Below are positions 1 to 11,743 of a stretch of 64,000 nt of DNA, one piece after another. The stretch lies in NCBI GenBank assembly GCA_944548615.1, contig OX155963.1, forward strand, positions 17,202,075-17,266,074, given 5' to 3'. Origin of the DNA: Micropterix aruncella (Eukaryota; Arthropoda; Insecta; Lepidoptera; Micropterigidae). The position numbers and the translations under genes are program-made. How positions within the stretch are numbered: position 1 is the first letter of the stretch; the number at the start of each line of letters is the position of its first letter. The notes under the pieces were generated by a model, which was not told the DNA's origin, did not search any database, and saw only the letters and a list, made by a program, of their open reading frames with translations.

Positions 1-70
<70 letters not shown>
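1..70. repeat. (TA)n microsatellite cut by the window edge
   Basis: An uninterrupted TA dinucleotide run of 35 units that begins before the window starts, so its true length is unknown. Confidence 0.98.
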
Positions 71-72
<2 letters not shown>

Positions 73-1735
73 AGATAGTGTGTAACTAACATAGTTTGAA
101 GTTAACAATGTTATAAATTAACATAATTTAAAACTAACGAAGACTTTTTTTTCATTTTGAAGTGGTGAGCTCCTAATTAAATAGTCTTTTAATTTAAGAG
201 ATATTAATACCTAACATCTCAAATTTATTCAGGAGGGCAGCGCACGCTTCGCAAGTCGGGTGACATGAGTCTGTGACGTAAAGTCACGTCGCATGGTACC
301 CGATCCGATTTTTTGTCATTTTAGTTTAAAAATCTCCTAACACCCGAACACTTACATAATATCTCACAAGCCCCTAATATCGAAATAAATAAAAATAAAA
401 ATCTATTTTCTTGTTTAATATCACACCCTTGAAAGGTTTGTCGTTCTGACACGAACACCCCTATATTATTAAGTAGGTACCTAAATATTAACACCAATTT
501 CATATCTGATAATAGTAGTTGGATTTGCCCATGGTCCCTATACAAAAATATGTAATGTCCCTTATTAGTATTGAATGATGAATATATTTTGTGGTAATTC
601 AATACGTTGATATTTGGTCGCCTGTAAGCCTGGTACAATGGAACTTATTTATTTCCCTTGCACTTTTGCAGTTACTATTAAGGAGGAAAGGCGTAGGCAA
701 AGTAGACAAATAAAATAAAAAAAATATCGTGACGGCACGCTATTTGATCTATACCAAAATGTCAAATTAAAAAAAAATCTTCAAAAAAACACGCTATTCT
801 AGCGACAATAATAAATAAATTGATGTCTGATAACCATGAAGCTTATTTTGGATAATTACATCTCATAAATAGTTAATAGCTAAATCATTAAGCGCACGAT
901 GATACACTGAAAAACATCACGCGATGGGCTTTACGGGTCACGTATAATGACGAAATTATATCGTCAGAACGCCAAAGCAATCTTGGATATTTTGTCTAAA
1001 TTCTAGTTTATGAGTAATAGCTTAAAATTACGAATTCTGATACGTAATTTATGCTAGACTTAGTAGACACGTAAAGGACTACAGTAGGCTGTTCAATTAA
1101 ATATTTGTAGTTCAGAAGGGCGCTTACATAAAACATAATAGGATTTCTACCCTTCTTTTATATCTGAATGGTAGGTATGTCATTAGATGAGCTGTGTGAT
1201 GAATTCTCTCCCCTCCCCCCACCCCAAAATTTGATTCATAATATTATTTATTTAGGGAAATTATGAATAATTTAATATCTTCAGACAGTATTTCGTTCAA
1301 CAAGGAAATTAAGTATACAATTATTGTAAACGATATCCAAGCACATTGCCATGTAATAACGATAAAAATAAACATTGAGAGGTTGTCCGATTAAATCATG
1401 AAATCATAATCATGGGTGTGCAAAATGAAAACTTGCTATTAGTTTCTTCGTTTTTAAATTGTACTTGAGTCCGCTATAGGGACGGTGAGGCTGCTAAAAT
1501 CAGCTATTGGTCTATACCTCATTGTTCAGCCGCGTAATATATTTTTGGGTATTTTTTAACGTTGATGAATAGGATATGATGGAGGAATGCTTTGTTATTA
1601 TATGAAATTTGGAATAAATCAACAGGTAGAAATAATTATCTAAAATGTGTTTTTTCTGGTCATATTTGAGCACTACAGTCGAACACTTGTTAGCTAGGTA
1701 TACTGGTGGGAACAACGCATTCATCAGAAAACTCC
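71..1735. other. AT-rich non-coding DNA, presumed spen intron
   Basis: No convincing coding frame is visible. A GC-richer patch at about 205-325 resembles 54450-54550 (shared AACATCTCAAA, then a GCACGCTTCGC-like stretch and a CATTTTAG end), so it is probably a dispersed repeat. Assignment to spen intron 1 is an inference from the first spen exon at 33.2 kb. Confidence 0.5.
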
Positions 1736-1737
1736 TA

Positions 1738-1815
1738 ATGTATACAGGATGAGTTTTTAATTAGTGGCATCCTTAAAGTGGGTGAATCATTACGAGCAAA
1801 TAAGCAACTTAGCAA
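1738..1815 (+). mobile_element. Terminal fragment of the CTAGATGG fold-back MITE family
   Basis: The segment begins TATACAGGATGAGTTTTTAA and continues through CATCCTTAAAGTGGGTGAATC to GAGCAAATAAGCAACTT. It matches the terminal arms of the copies at 9.6-10.0 kb and 31.0-31.6 kb. Only one end is preserved. Confidence 0.7.
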
Positions 1816-1974
1816 ATACAAAATAAAAAAAATCGTTTTATTTTTTTATAGCTTCTACAAACTGGTGGAAGAAACACAGCAGAGAATTATTAAGCTTAAT
1901 TAATCGATATGAGTGATGAATTAGAAGGAAAATACCATTTATTTACTGGAATATGAACTTGAAGATGATTTTGC

Positions 1975-2276
1975 TTTAATATAACGCGTCCACATACAGT
2001 TTTGACCATAAAGGAAACCATATTCGCTTTGAGCTGGGAACTTCTCCCGCATGGAGGTGAGCTCCAGACTTGGCTCCATCAAATGATCACGTCTTTAGAT
2101 CGATGATGCAGGGAGAATTAGCTGAACAACAGTTTTTTAAAGTTGAAGACATCCTAAAATGCCATGATGACTATTTTGTTTCAAAAATGCCAAATTTCTA
2201 TCGCGAAGGCATCCGCAAACTTCCCGATAAATGGCGAAAGGTCATAGATACCAATGGTGATAATTTTATTGATTAA
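1975..2276 (+). pseudogene. Mariner transposase C-terminal relic
   Basis: The frame from 2070 reads APSNDHVFRSM, then KMPNFYREGIRKLPDKW and VIDTNGDNFID, ending at TAA. This is the C-terminal signature of mariner-family DDD transposases (SPDLAPSDYHLFRSL ... GIRKLPERW ... GDYFD in the family). Upstream, APDL is present but an in-frame stop precedes it and the catalytic core is missing. It is a decayed fragment with no likely function. Confidence 0.85.
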
Positions 2277-2279
2277 TTG

Positions 2280-4490
2280 TTGTTTTTAATCAAATTAAAA
2301 ATAAAAGCGAATTTCATCAAAATAACTACTTTAATATTTCACTATTTTCTATAAATTTCACCTACCAGCCTACTAGACATAATAGAATGGCCGTGCATAC
2401 ACCCACACGATTAATGAAACAAAGTAGCTATCATTGAATTGTTGATTGACATTCCATTTGACAAAGTGTCAAACATATGTCCTCAATTTCATGCATATTT
2501 TATTTATAAACAGTATGTTTAACTGTTCGCTTCTTGCTAAAATGCTTGTAATGCCTACGTTTTATACTCAATTGTAGTCAGCTATATTATTTAGTATTTC
2601 AAATAAAATATATAATGAAAATTAAATTCATGGTTAATTATGGAAGATTAAATTCATGGTTCATTATGAGAGATTAAATTCATTCATGGTTCATTAAATT
2701 CATCACGGCTAGGTTTATTTTTTATTATTATAATAAAGTGACTGAATATTGTTAAAAAAGTTTTTTAATGGTAGTAAAAAGGGTTTACACTTTCCAATTG
2801 ACTTCGTCCATCTTTTAAATTTATATTATGAGTATTTTCTTGAAACTCTATAGTAGGTACGCTCTGTACTTGTGTAGGTAGTGGCATTAATAAATAATAG
2901 TGGGACGGAGTCAAATTATATTTTATTGGAATAACATTTTTCTTATAATTTTAAATAAGTGATAAATATTCCAAACACGTCGATGATCGCAAAACTTAAA
3001 TAATTGCTATTATATTTGCTCGCCTTTCTAAATACGATAATATCTACCAATTTATATAGAGAAAAAAAATAAAAATACGAAATGCAACAAGAGGAATCTC
3101 TTTTAAACATCATTCAAGTAACCTAAATTACCTGCAAGTCCATAAAGAAACATTATAATTTAACCTACAAGCGCATGATGAAAGATTGAATGAAAATATG
3201 GTGAATCCAATTTTGCTATCATAATAGAAGAAGCAAAATAATACTTTCTTTTCTCACTGAATCTATTTCAATGTATTTTACACTTACAGGGCTAGACTAA
3301 ATAAAACGAGTTAGTGATTATGCAAGTCTATCCAGGTGTTATTTTAATCTATTGTCTGAACACTGAACATACCACCATTCACTGAATATACCGAGGGTTA
3401 CTTCAAAGATTAGGGGGGCTGAAAGACATACTCGAAGGGGAGAAATGTGGCGGAATAAAAGAGCAATCGAGCAGGTCTCGACGCTCTGAATTAATGTATA
3501 TATTTGTAGTAGTATCGTTTTCATCAGTGCTACAAGCCATTGTTAGGCTTTTATTATTTCGAGAATATGGTTCTACTATTATTCAAATACGACTATTGTT
3601 CTACTACAAAATTAAGTATGAGTAATTAATTACCTACTCATCTTATCTGTAATTACAGAATTAGGACTACTAGAAGCATATTTTTGTTATACTAAATAAG
3701 TAAGTAAGTATTTATATTCAAAAACCCGACCTGCGTATAGAAAGTACAAACCCTATAATATTATTACAAATAAAATTATATTTCCAATTAGGTACGCATA
3801 AAATTATAAAAAAAGTTAAAAAAAACATAAAATGACAAATTCATAAACAAAAATATTTAAAAAAATGAAAAATAGAAAGCATACAAAGAGATTTCTCAAG
3901 AAAGAAACCACATTTATTAGGGATAAAATCAATATAAAAAACCACAGGAATAAAATTACGAATTATAAAAAAAAAAGTTTTTTTAAATAAGTACATTAAA
4001 AATAAATGAAAAAATAATAATTTAAAAAATATATCTAAAAATAATATAATCTAAATAATTAAATTAAGCACAAATAATCAAAATCAAAATAATGAAATAT
4101 AAGATAGAAAATAAATTTAAGTATTAAGAATAGATATATCACAAATGAGCCTAACATCAATAGATTTGAAACTCTTACATAACATAATATAATCTAGTAA
4201 ATATATTAAAACTCATAAAAGTCATATTTCTTGAGTTTCTTTCCCGAATTCGTGATAATTTGTATTTTTTTTAAATATTTTCTGGTAATTTATTATAAAA
4301 ATTGAGGCTATGTAGTGAGTAATACGCTGGTATTCTGCAGTTGATGGGTGAAGCCTACGTATAGGAATGTATATTTCTTATCATGGTAATGCATGTTAGC
4401 GTGCAAATACACCAATCGAAGGGTCCACTATACTAAATGTCATCAATAAACAACTTCTACATATCTAAGTCATCGAAGACTATCGCAGTA
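2280..4490. other. AT-rich non-coding DNA
   Basis: No gene seen. Around 2620-2710 the sentence AGATTAAATTCATGGTTCATT recurs in short direct repeats. From about 3780 to 4140 the sequence is very A-rich and simple. Confidence 0.6.
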
Positions 4491-4498
4491 GTGACATT

Positions 4499-4583
4499 GT
4501 AAATAAAACAAAATCGGATTTTACCGCGTAAACGTCGAGTGCTTCAAACTGCAAGCAGTAAAATTCGATTTTGTTTTATTTAT
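4499..4583. repeat. Short inverted repeat
   Basis: GTAAATAAAACAAAATCGGA at the left end faces its near-perfect reverse complement, which ends GATTTTGTTTTATTTA, across about 33 bases. It could be a small foldback element or the edge of a larger insertion whose body is the coding-like patch just downstream. Confidence 0.6.
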
Positions 4584-4609
4584 AAAGCTCCTATTTTTTT
4601 TTTATTATG

Positions 4610-5029
4610 AGTTTTACGTATTCAATGGATGTTCGTATTGCTCCAAGCCCCACCGGCAAGGTGACATAAACAAGGAAGATTTCGAATCACTAGATAAGAT
4701 CGATGCGATACTTCGCGTGCGCGCGCTATAAAAAAACAGCACATTATTATGCAGATGAGTCTTCTCAGAAAGGCGACTTTTCTGAGCTCGATGTCGCCTC
4801 AGCTAACGGTGAGTCGCGGCTAAGAGTGGGCTCTCGAAAAGCCATCGCTCGAACTCTTGCAAGCGTTGAGCAATCTAAAGCCGAACAAAAAAACTACATC
4901 GGAGACGCGAGAAGTGGTATCAAACCGGTAAGGCCTGTTATAACTATTAGTGGTGCTATCCATCTAGCTGCATGGTCGAGGTATAACGACGAGAAAAAAA
5001 ACCGAATAGACAGCCTAAAGATAAAATAA
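4610..5029 (+). pseudogene. Coding-like patch of unknown origin
   Basis: Two overlapping frames look coding by composition. One runs from about 4610 to 4731 and contains CSYCSKPHRQGD and NKEDFESLDKIDAILRVRAL. The other starts at ATG 4703 and gives 108 residues rich in charged and small amino acids (ADESSQKGDFSELDVASANG). The GC content is above its surroundings. A degenerate zinc-knuckle-bearing retroelement is possible, but no family is recognised and the frames are broken. A third frame at 4625 happens to spell VRIAPSPTGK. Confidence 0.25.
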
Positions 5030-5304
5030 AAAATGGATTTCAACGGTGAAGAATATCACGGAAAATCTTAAAAAAATAGAATATCTAATCTGGTGTTATG
5101 TACGAAAACAAACATGTATAAACAGGCGCGTCATAATATTGAGCGATAAAGCCACCCACAAATTGGATCCATTCTGTTTTTATCATTTTAAACAACTGTA
5201 TTGCTTTTTTATACATAATAGAAACTTTAAAAACACGAACGGGAGTGGCAGATTTGGACTTGAGTCTCCACGAGGGTGATATTTTCGTGGCTTTTGTTTC
5301 GAAG

Positions 5305-5440
5305 CAATTTTTTTTCCTGCATAACGCCTTTTCCCTGCATAACGCCTTTGCACGTTGTTCACTGCACGATTATACATTTTTGCAAATTTGTTGTGAAAAT
5401 TTGCTTTTTTCCATTTTGTTGTGAAAATTTGCAGCGATAA
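5305..5440. repeat. Two short tandem duplications
   Basis: CCTGCATAACGCCTTT occurs twice in a row near 5316-5350. About 40 bases later TTTTGTTGTGAAAATTTGC occurs twice (5387-5433) separated by a few bases. Both look like recent replication-slippage duplications. Confidence 0.75.
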
Positions 5441-5449
5441 GTCCGCCAT

Positions 5450-7035
5450 ATCTGCATTTTTTTATTTTTATAAAACCAGTATAATAATTATAAGGTAATG
5501 TTTTTATAGCACAATAAAATTATTCTATTGTATTCTATTAAGATTATGCCGACTGACTTATTAACTATATTCCAAGTGTATATTCAAGATTATTCCTTAG
5601 AAATTTAAACGTACGATACAATTTGATCATGGTATTATTTTTTAATGACAATTACGCCAGATTCAATTTCGTCGACTTGTAATGTCGAATCTCCGCAATT
5701 GCTTTATATCATCGGTGGTTCTAGACCTATTTTGGTCGATGAGGTTGCTAAATATTTTAGATATTAACCCTCCAACCGCGGGAGACGCGTACGTACTCCA
5801 CGTTCAGCTCTTTCGATACGGTTTAGCGAAGTTACATATTATACTCTCTGAGAGATTACTACGCTATTTCCCGTCAAATCTTTTTCTGTTGCTCTGCAAC
5901 ATCGAGTCGCATTTCCTACGATCCTAATTCGCACGGCTGACGGGAACAGACAAGACAACCTGTATTGTAGAATATACATCAGGCGCTGCACAATTTACAT
6001 TCAGTTACGCAGCAGCAGTCGCTCAGATACTGGCGTTTATTCAGTCGTTTATATCGTGACTGTAAATTCTCAACGTCGAAAGAGATAACTTCTGTTATGG
6101 AGACGGATGGTTCGTAATACAGCAAAAAAACAACAATTTTTCTCTCTATTTCTTTCCTTGAATGCGATTTTCGCGTTTCCCGCATAATGTACGCTGTCAA
6201 AAAAAAATCTTTTGAAAATTTCAGTTTTCAATTTTTCTGTTTCATTCCTTTAATACAATCCATACAACTATTGTAATTATTTAGTAAAATTAGCCCGCGA
6301 TTTTAGATAAAAATTAAAATGGGATCAATCTGGAAGTATATCCTTTCAAATAAAAAAAATATTTTCCAAATCAGTTCATAAATGACGGAGTTCTGAGGTA
6401 ACAAAAATTAAAAAAAAAGACAATCGAATTAATAACCTCCTTTTTATGAAGTCGCTTGTATGCCAAATCAAAATTCATCGACCAAAACAGATAGCGCGAC
6501 TCCTTGTGATCGACTCATTCTTAAATTTCATTGTAGCTAAGAAATATACTGTACTATATTACCTGACCATTTTAACGATTAGTTTGTTGTCAACGCGATA
6601 AATACCGTCCGCGTCATTACGGCAACTAATGACAGACATCTAAAGTCATCCTCCCATTATAAGCGAACGCGCGTGCAGTTATGTTTTGCGTACGGCAATT
6701 TCGTATCTTCCAACATGGTATGCTCCACTAATAATAAACCTTCATTAAATTTAAAAAAAAACAATGGATAGTCCATTAAAAGCATTTGCGTCGGTATTGA
6801 TTAGCTCGTTTAGCATCATAGCCATGAACTATTTTTCCGATAAGGAAGCTCATTCCGTGACCCCTTGAAAGGCGGACGCGAACGATGATGGCAATAACAA
6901 ATGGATAATAATAAAATTAATGCGAAACTGTTCCGGGCAGAATTGTGTGATATGGGTACCTGATTATGCGGGGCTGGGACTGATAAGATAAATGCGATGC
7001 GGCTACGTCTCAACAACTGTTACGGATTGTTACTA
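5450..7035. other. Non-coding, with a few coding-like scraps
   Basis: No gene can be named. A 39-codon frame at 5646-5765 (MTITPDSISSTCNVESPQ ... DEVAKYFRY, stop TAA) has CG-ending codons unlike its surroundings and might be an old exon or transposon scrap. The 6590-6720 stretch is locally CpG-rich. Neither is supported by splice sites. Confidence 0.3.
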
Positions 7036-7039
7036 TATG

Positions 7040-7465
7040 ACAGGTGCAAACATAACGCTGTAATACACGGATATACGCATGTTTCAAAAGGGATTACGTA
7101 TATAACATGTAATGTGGTCCGTACGTCTGTATCAACAAGACGCGTAACGTTGTAGTTACCATGCCACGGGCACGATAACCACACCTAACATTAATTACGG
7201 CGCACAACAAGATCATGATTTTACCATGACAGCATGTTAAAACATATGTAAGGTGAGTCAGTTACAAGAATCATGTTGAAACTACAGTATACCGTTATTT
7301 TCGTATTACCCGTACGGAGCATAGTGAAACATATGACCGAGTAATGGAGTTTCATCAAAATTTCTTGTAATTCAACAAAATTACGATTGGAACATCATTA
7401 TTCTGTATAAAACCGTAATAACAAAACAGTAAATTAGGAAAAATCCATTTTTCTCAGTGTGGTTT
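7040..7465 (+). mobile_element. MITE family G, copy 1
   Basis: The copy shares long stretches with 19205-19665: ATACGCATGTTTCAA, GGATTACGTATATAAC, GACGCGTAACG, AATCATGTTGAAACTAC, CAACAAAATTACGATTG and AAAACCGTAATAACAAA, in the same order. No coding frame. The termini resemble CACTGAG...CTCAGTG, suggesting a DNA-transposon-derived non-autonomous element. Superfamily unassigned. Confidence 0.75.
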
Positions 7466-7549
7466 TTCAATACCGAAAAGAAGCAGGACACTGATTAGAG
7501 CGAGATCCTCTCTTCGAGATGACATGGCAAGGCTGGTGCATACGTCTAC

Positions 7550-8260
7550 ATAATGGAAAACATTCGACGACGCTTGGAGTTGTCAACTACAACAGGCGAA
7601 CCTGTTACCTCAAATGTTTTAATGATATTTGATCGTTCTGTCTCCCGTGAGGTGAGCGTAGAAGACTTTGGGACGAAAACAGTCCACTGTCTAGTTAAGC
7701 CGCTCGCCCGAAATAAGCTAACGCCTTACCGCGAGACACCGGGAATGTGCACCCAGCGGGCAGAACTCGCGCCCTTACTACCAATTTCGGTCAGATTTCT
7801 CCGGTCTTCCAACTTGTTACGGGTTCGAGGTCGCTTGCGTGGTCCTCTCCCTTATGTAGCGATGATTCGGTGTCTACCGAATCTATCGCGGACCACGGCG
7901 TCCTTTGCCCGGCTCTTCACCCGGTATCGGGTAGCCGATTTGTCATTTTAAGAGCGACCACCCCCACTCTATAGGAAACAAAGTCGTTTCCAGACTGCCT
8001 CGGCTATCAGTTGGAATGCAGTCGATTGGTTGACATCCCACGGTGCGCAAACCGTCCAGCAGCGCCCGAATGACGTTTCCCAGGGGAACTGGCCCGCAGG
8101 CAAAGAGTCCTACCCGGGCTTGCACTTCTTCTGGAGGCTACCGGATGGGTGCTGACCTGTGAGTTGGGCCGACCCTAACACAAGGGTCATAATGGCCCAA
8201 CTGCCCTGGGCCCATTAGCTCCCACATTCAATGCCAGTTAGAAACCGTCAAACATTTGGG
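7550..8260 (+). mobile_element. GC-rich repeat fragment, probably retrotransposon 3' end
   Basis: This block is much richer in G+C than its flanks. Open but unrelated frames overlap (7553-7951 and 7747-7974), and another frame reads ISWNAVDWLTSHGAQTVQ and GLHFFWRLPDGC before stopping at about 8156. The pattern fits a GC-rich retrotransposon tail rather than a host gene. No reverse transcriptase motif is present, so the class is inferred from composition only. Confidence 0.4.
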
Positions 8261-8719
8261 ATTAGTCCAATTTAAAAAAAAAATTGGTGCTTGTAATTAA
8301 AGATTACCAGGAAGATTGTTCATTAAAATAGCCGACATTCTTACATATTGGGACATTCTTACCTATATAATTGCCGTTTTCCACACTGGCCACTCTGAAC
8401 TTGGATAAGTTTTTGGGTTTGAGTTGGAATTTCAAATTCATATTTCAATAAATTTTAATTCAAATCCTTGTTATACCTTTGTAAAAATAAGCTGTTCTGT
8501 GAGTCTTTCCGTCGTTTGTTTTTGGTCGGATATTTTCGTTTGTGCAACCATGAAAAATTGAAAATTTGCATTACTTTTAAATATGTAATCCTGTGGCGGG
8601 TTTTTCTATTATAGCTTTCTGCGGTGTGGCAATACATATAGTTAACGTAAATATGTTTTGTTAAGAAAGGCAAATAATGATGGAGACGCTCGTGATTAAA
8701 TAACCGAGCCTGAGCAATC

Positions 8720-9010
8720 GCTCATCGCCACCGCTTCTGCACGACAACGCATAACCACAGACTACACTGCAAACAGTCGCAAAGTTGCAGGAGTTGCGGC
8801 TGGAGACTCTTGGTCACCCATCGTACTTGTCGGACCTTGCTCCAATAGAGTTCCATTTTTTTCCAAATTTATATAACTTTTTACGAGAGAAAAAGTCAAG
8901 TTCGAAGAATCGATAAAAACGCCATCAAAACATTCATTGGTTCCTGTCCACGAGAGTTTTATAGCAGAGGAATTAAGCAACTCCCATTAAAAGGACGAAT
9001 CTGGATACAT
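8720..9010 (+). pseudogene. Second mariner transposase relic
   Basis: On the plus strand, frames spell LLLHDNA, then TVAKLQELRLETLGHPSYLS and DLAPIEFHFFPNLYNFLREK. This corresponds to the mariner block HDNARPH ... LGWE.LPHPPYSPDLAP.DYHLF. Stop codons interrupt it several times. It differs from the 2.0 kb relic and represents an independent old insertion. Confidence 0.8.
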
Positions 9011-9612
9011 AAAAGGTGTCAATATTTATTAAATATTTATTTTTCATACGAAGTTTTTAGCCTTAAATTTCCTTTATAGAACGGAAAATTCATAGGTAAG
9101 AACCTGATTGATATATTGAAGAGGATTCGAACTCTAATCGAAGGAAATTCCGTTTCCAAAAGTGTTTAATCGGATACTTTTTGTTTTACAAATTATTTTA
9201 ACGGTGTGTTCAATTTATTTTATGTTGTTACTCCATATTATCATTAAGCTTTGAGATAAAATAGTGAATCACGTTATCTGCTCACGGAGAAGGAATGCTG
9301 TAAATCTGGATCTGCGAATAGTGGCCGTACAACGTTGAAATTAAATTTGTTTTTCCTCTTTTCAAGAAGCACTGTATCGAAATTTCGCGTGAACCGCCGT
9401 AATTGCTGCGTTTGTGGTGTCGGCTGATATACATTTCGTTTACACTTATTTATCATTTCCAACAGGCGTAATATAAAATATTTTTAAGAAAATGTCGAAA
9501 TCCCATAAAAGCATTGATATATTATGTAACAAGGGCAATGTTTTCCCTCGTACAGGTGATTTCAAATGAAGACCACAAGGAAAAACAGAGAATGTCAAAA
9601 AAAACCAAGAAG

Positions 9613-10020
9613 AGTTTTTAATTTGCTACAACCTTGAAGTGGGTAGGTACGAGCAAATAAGTAAAATTTGGTAAAAATAAATGAAAAAAAAAAAAATATT
9701 GTGCAAAAGTGCAATTTTTTGAAAAATAGTATAAAAAAAGTTTAGTGCGTTGATCAATCAAGCGGTAGGTAAAATATCGCGAACAATGTTTATTCGCGAT
9801 ATAGCTAGATGGCGCAGCGCGCTCAACGCTTGTCAAACTTTTATTATGTTTTAAAACTTACCAAAAAACTTACCAAGTCATGTTTTAAAACTTACCAAAA
9901 AAAAAAAATTGTTACATATCTCTTTGTTTTCCCAAAAAAATCTATTAAAAGTTGCTTATTTGCTCCTACTGATTCACCCTTTTCAAGAAAGTCACTAATT
10001 AAAAACTCGCCTGTATAACC
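9613..10020. mobile_element. CTAGATGG fold-back MITE, copy A
   Basis: Arms resemble each other inverted: GAGTTTTTAATT near the left and AATTAAAAACTCGCCTGTATA at the right, with GAGCAAATAAG and CTTATTTGCTC just inside. The core holds GCTAGATGGCGCAGCGCGC at 9804-9822, a sequence also in the copies at 31.4 and 55.3 kb. Non-coding; length about 400 bp. Confidence 0.8.
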
Positions 10021-10282
10021 AACGACAATTATGACACGAGAGAGAATGGGTAATGTCACTGAAAACAATAGAAGCATCAAAGTTTATTGTAATCTTTATT
10101 TTAGAACAGAAAGAACAAAAAATCAATAAATTGCACATCTGGGTTATTGCAAAACTACCCTCAAAAGCTGTCACTTCCTTGTTGTCCAGTTTGAAACTGA
10201 CAATCCTCGTTTTCTTCCTGTTGAACATGACAAGAGTCTGTTTTGTTTCAATAAGTTATTCGACAGCTTCAGTGACGTGCTT

Positions 10283-10490
10283 TTAACACGTTGACTGCTA
10301 AGGCAGTTTTCAGGATTCTGGTATGGGAATCCAATATTTTAATTTGTTCTAAAAAGATCTATTAATAGCATATATTGATCACTAAATAAGCATAAAGAAT
10401 GTGCTTTTTTAATATTGTCTATGTAAGTGACAAAATATTATTGCTAACGGCAACTAACAGTATACTCGTATTTGGCAGTAAATGTGTTAA
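10283..10490. mobile_element. TTAA-ended MITE (TTAACACGTTGACTGC family), copy 1
   Basis: It starts TTAACACGTTGACTGCTAA and ends GGCAGTAAATGTGTTAA, an inverted repeat bounded by TTAA on both sides, as in piggyBac-type elements whose target duplication is TTAA. No coding capacity. A second copy is at 30.4-30.6 kb. Confidence 0.75.
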
Positions 10491-10549
10491 ATCTCCTTTA
10501 ATTTCCTCAAAAAAATATATTCCCCTTTTTCCCTGTGGTCTTCAAATAT

Positions 10550-10793
10550 TGTCGCCTTGAATGTCAAAAGAGCTAAGCCACAAAACCAGTATTCGAGAAA
10601 ATGGCCCGTTTGTTTAAATGGGCCGTTTGCGCGGGAAAAAATAACAATTAATCTCAGTTTTTTTTGTAATTACTCAAATTAGTAAGTAGATTACGTCGAA
10701 ATTTTGTACATAAGTACAAAATTATGTATATTTTATCGCCCTTTTCTCGATTACTAGTTTCATGGCTTAGCTTTTTTGGCCTTCAAGGCGGTG
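10550..10793. mobile_element. Fold-back element with 50-bp arms
   Basis: TCGCCTTGAATGTCAAAAGA on the left and its counterpart ending GGCCTTCAAGGCGG on the right pair over about 50 bases, including AGCTAAGCCA and AATCGAGAAAA equivalents. The loop holds a direct repeat of GGGCCGTTTG-like sequence. Typical non-autonomous fold-back MITE. Confidence 0.75.
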
Positions 10794-11065
10794 TTATGTC
10801 AATAAGATGTCGCCCACTTCGTGACTCTATCACCTAACAAGTTAAATAATAATGAAACGGTTTAATCGAAAGAAAAGGAGATATTATTTTATTGCCTGCA
10901 GGCAATATTTTAGAGCTAACCTATACTATTATTTGCGAGTAGACTGCTAACTTAAGCTATATAAAGAGTATGACAAATACAAAAATAAGAGGAAGGAAAG
11001 AAATACATATATTTAACTCTTTGTGGGCACAAAATGTGCTACACCTATAAGGACGCAAAGGTTTA
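10794..11065. other. Non-coding DNA
   Basis: Nothing recognised apart from a 16-base perfect palindrome, ATTGCCTGCAGGCAAT, near 10893. Confidence 0.5.
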
Positions 11066-11067
11066 AC

Positions 11068-11743
11068 ATGTAAATATATTAAAAGGAATAAAAAACACGA
11101 CTGCCGTTAACAAAAAGTGAACTACTGTATGTATATGTTTTTTACGTTTTTTAATTAAATATGTGTGGTTTATGTATTTATATATATAGATACATATCGA
11201 CACCTCCTACGTATAGTATTGTAACTATTAAAAATGGTATTTCTGTTTCCTTTCATAAATCGCATTTATTTATAGTATACTTAAAACTAATTTAACGAAA
11301 TTCCGGTTTTCAAATTAAATGGTACTTCCGGTTTTCAAAAATTCCGGTTTTCAAATTAAATTAAATGGTATACCATAAATAAATGCGATTTATGAAAGGA
11401 AACAGAAATATCATTTTTAATAGTTACAATACTTATACGTAGGAGGTGTCGATATATATTTTCGGAATGTACTCAGTCAGACCTTTCATTTGACACTAAA
11501 CACGACATATCTATTTATGTTCATTTATTGGCATTTGGAGATTTGGACATTTAGACAACTATTTACTTGATATGTTGACAGCTAAGGTTATCCTATGACA
11601 CTCGGGATAATATAACGTTTCTAACAATACCACATACATCTGAATCGGTTGAGCGTTTAGAAGTTATAGTGGAATAAAGAAACGGAAAACATACATAAAT
11701 GAACCCCGAACACATTACTCTCTTTTGTTGGGCAGTCGTGTAA
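11068..11743 (+). mobile_element. Repeat family H copy 1, split by a nested fold-back
   Basis: It begins TGTAAATATATTAAAA, then ACACGACTGCCGTTA, and ends GTTGGGCAGTCGTGTAA. The body carries CAGACCTTTCATTTGACACT and GGTGGAATAAAGAAACGG. Three other copies are at 21.07, 29.23 and 31.99 kb. ACACGACTGCC and GGCAGTCGTGT are subterminal inverted repeats, an arrangement known from non-autonomous Helentrons (inference). A separate fold-back at 11194-11455 interrupts this copy. Confidence 0.8.
11194..11455. mobile_element. Fold-back MITE nested in family H copy
   Basis: Ends are ATATCGACACCTCCTACG and CGTAGGAGGTGTCGATAT. The arms pair for about 80 bases, covering GTATTGTAACTATTAAAAAT and TCCTTTCATAAATCGCATTT. 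The loop contains three copies of TTCCGGTTTTCAAA. At 262 bp it resembles in size and terminal CACCTCC the family at 17.6 and 38.5 kb. Confidence 0.88.

Noticed and set aside
4625..4669. VRIAPSPTGK resembling the glutamyl-tRNA synthetase N-terminal motif (possible bacterial transfer)
   Set aside because: Only about ten residues match, a stop follows at once, the HIGH motif is absent and a different frame looks more coding. Chance is more likely.
11095..11741. ACACGACTGCC/GGCAGTCGTGT as true terminal inverted repeats of a cut-and-paste MITE
   Set aside because: Homology between copies continues outside the left motif to AAGTAAATATATT, so the motifs are subterminal.
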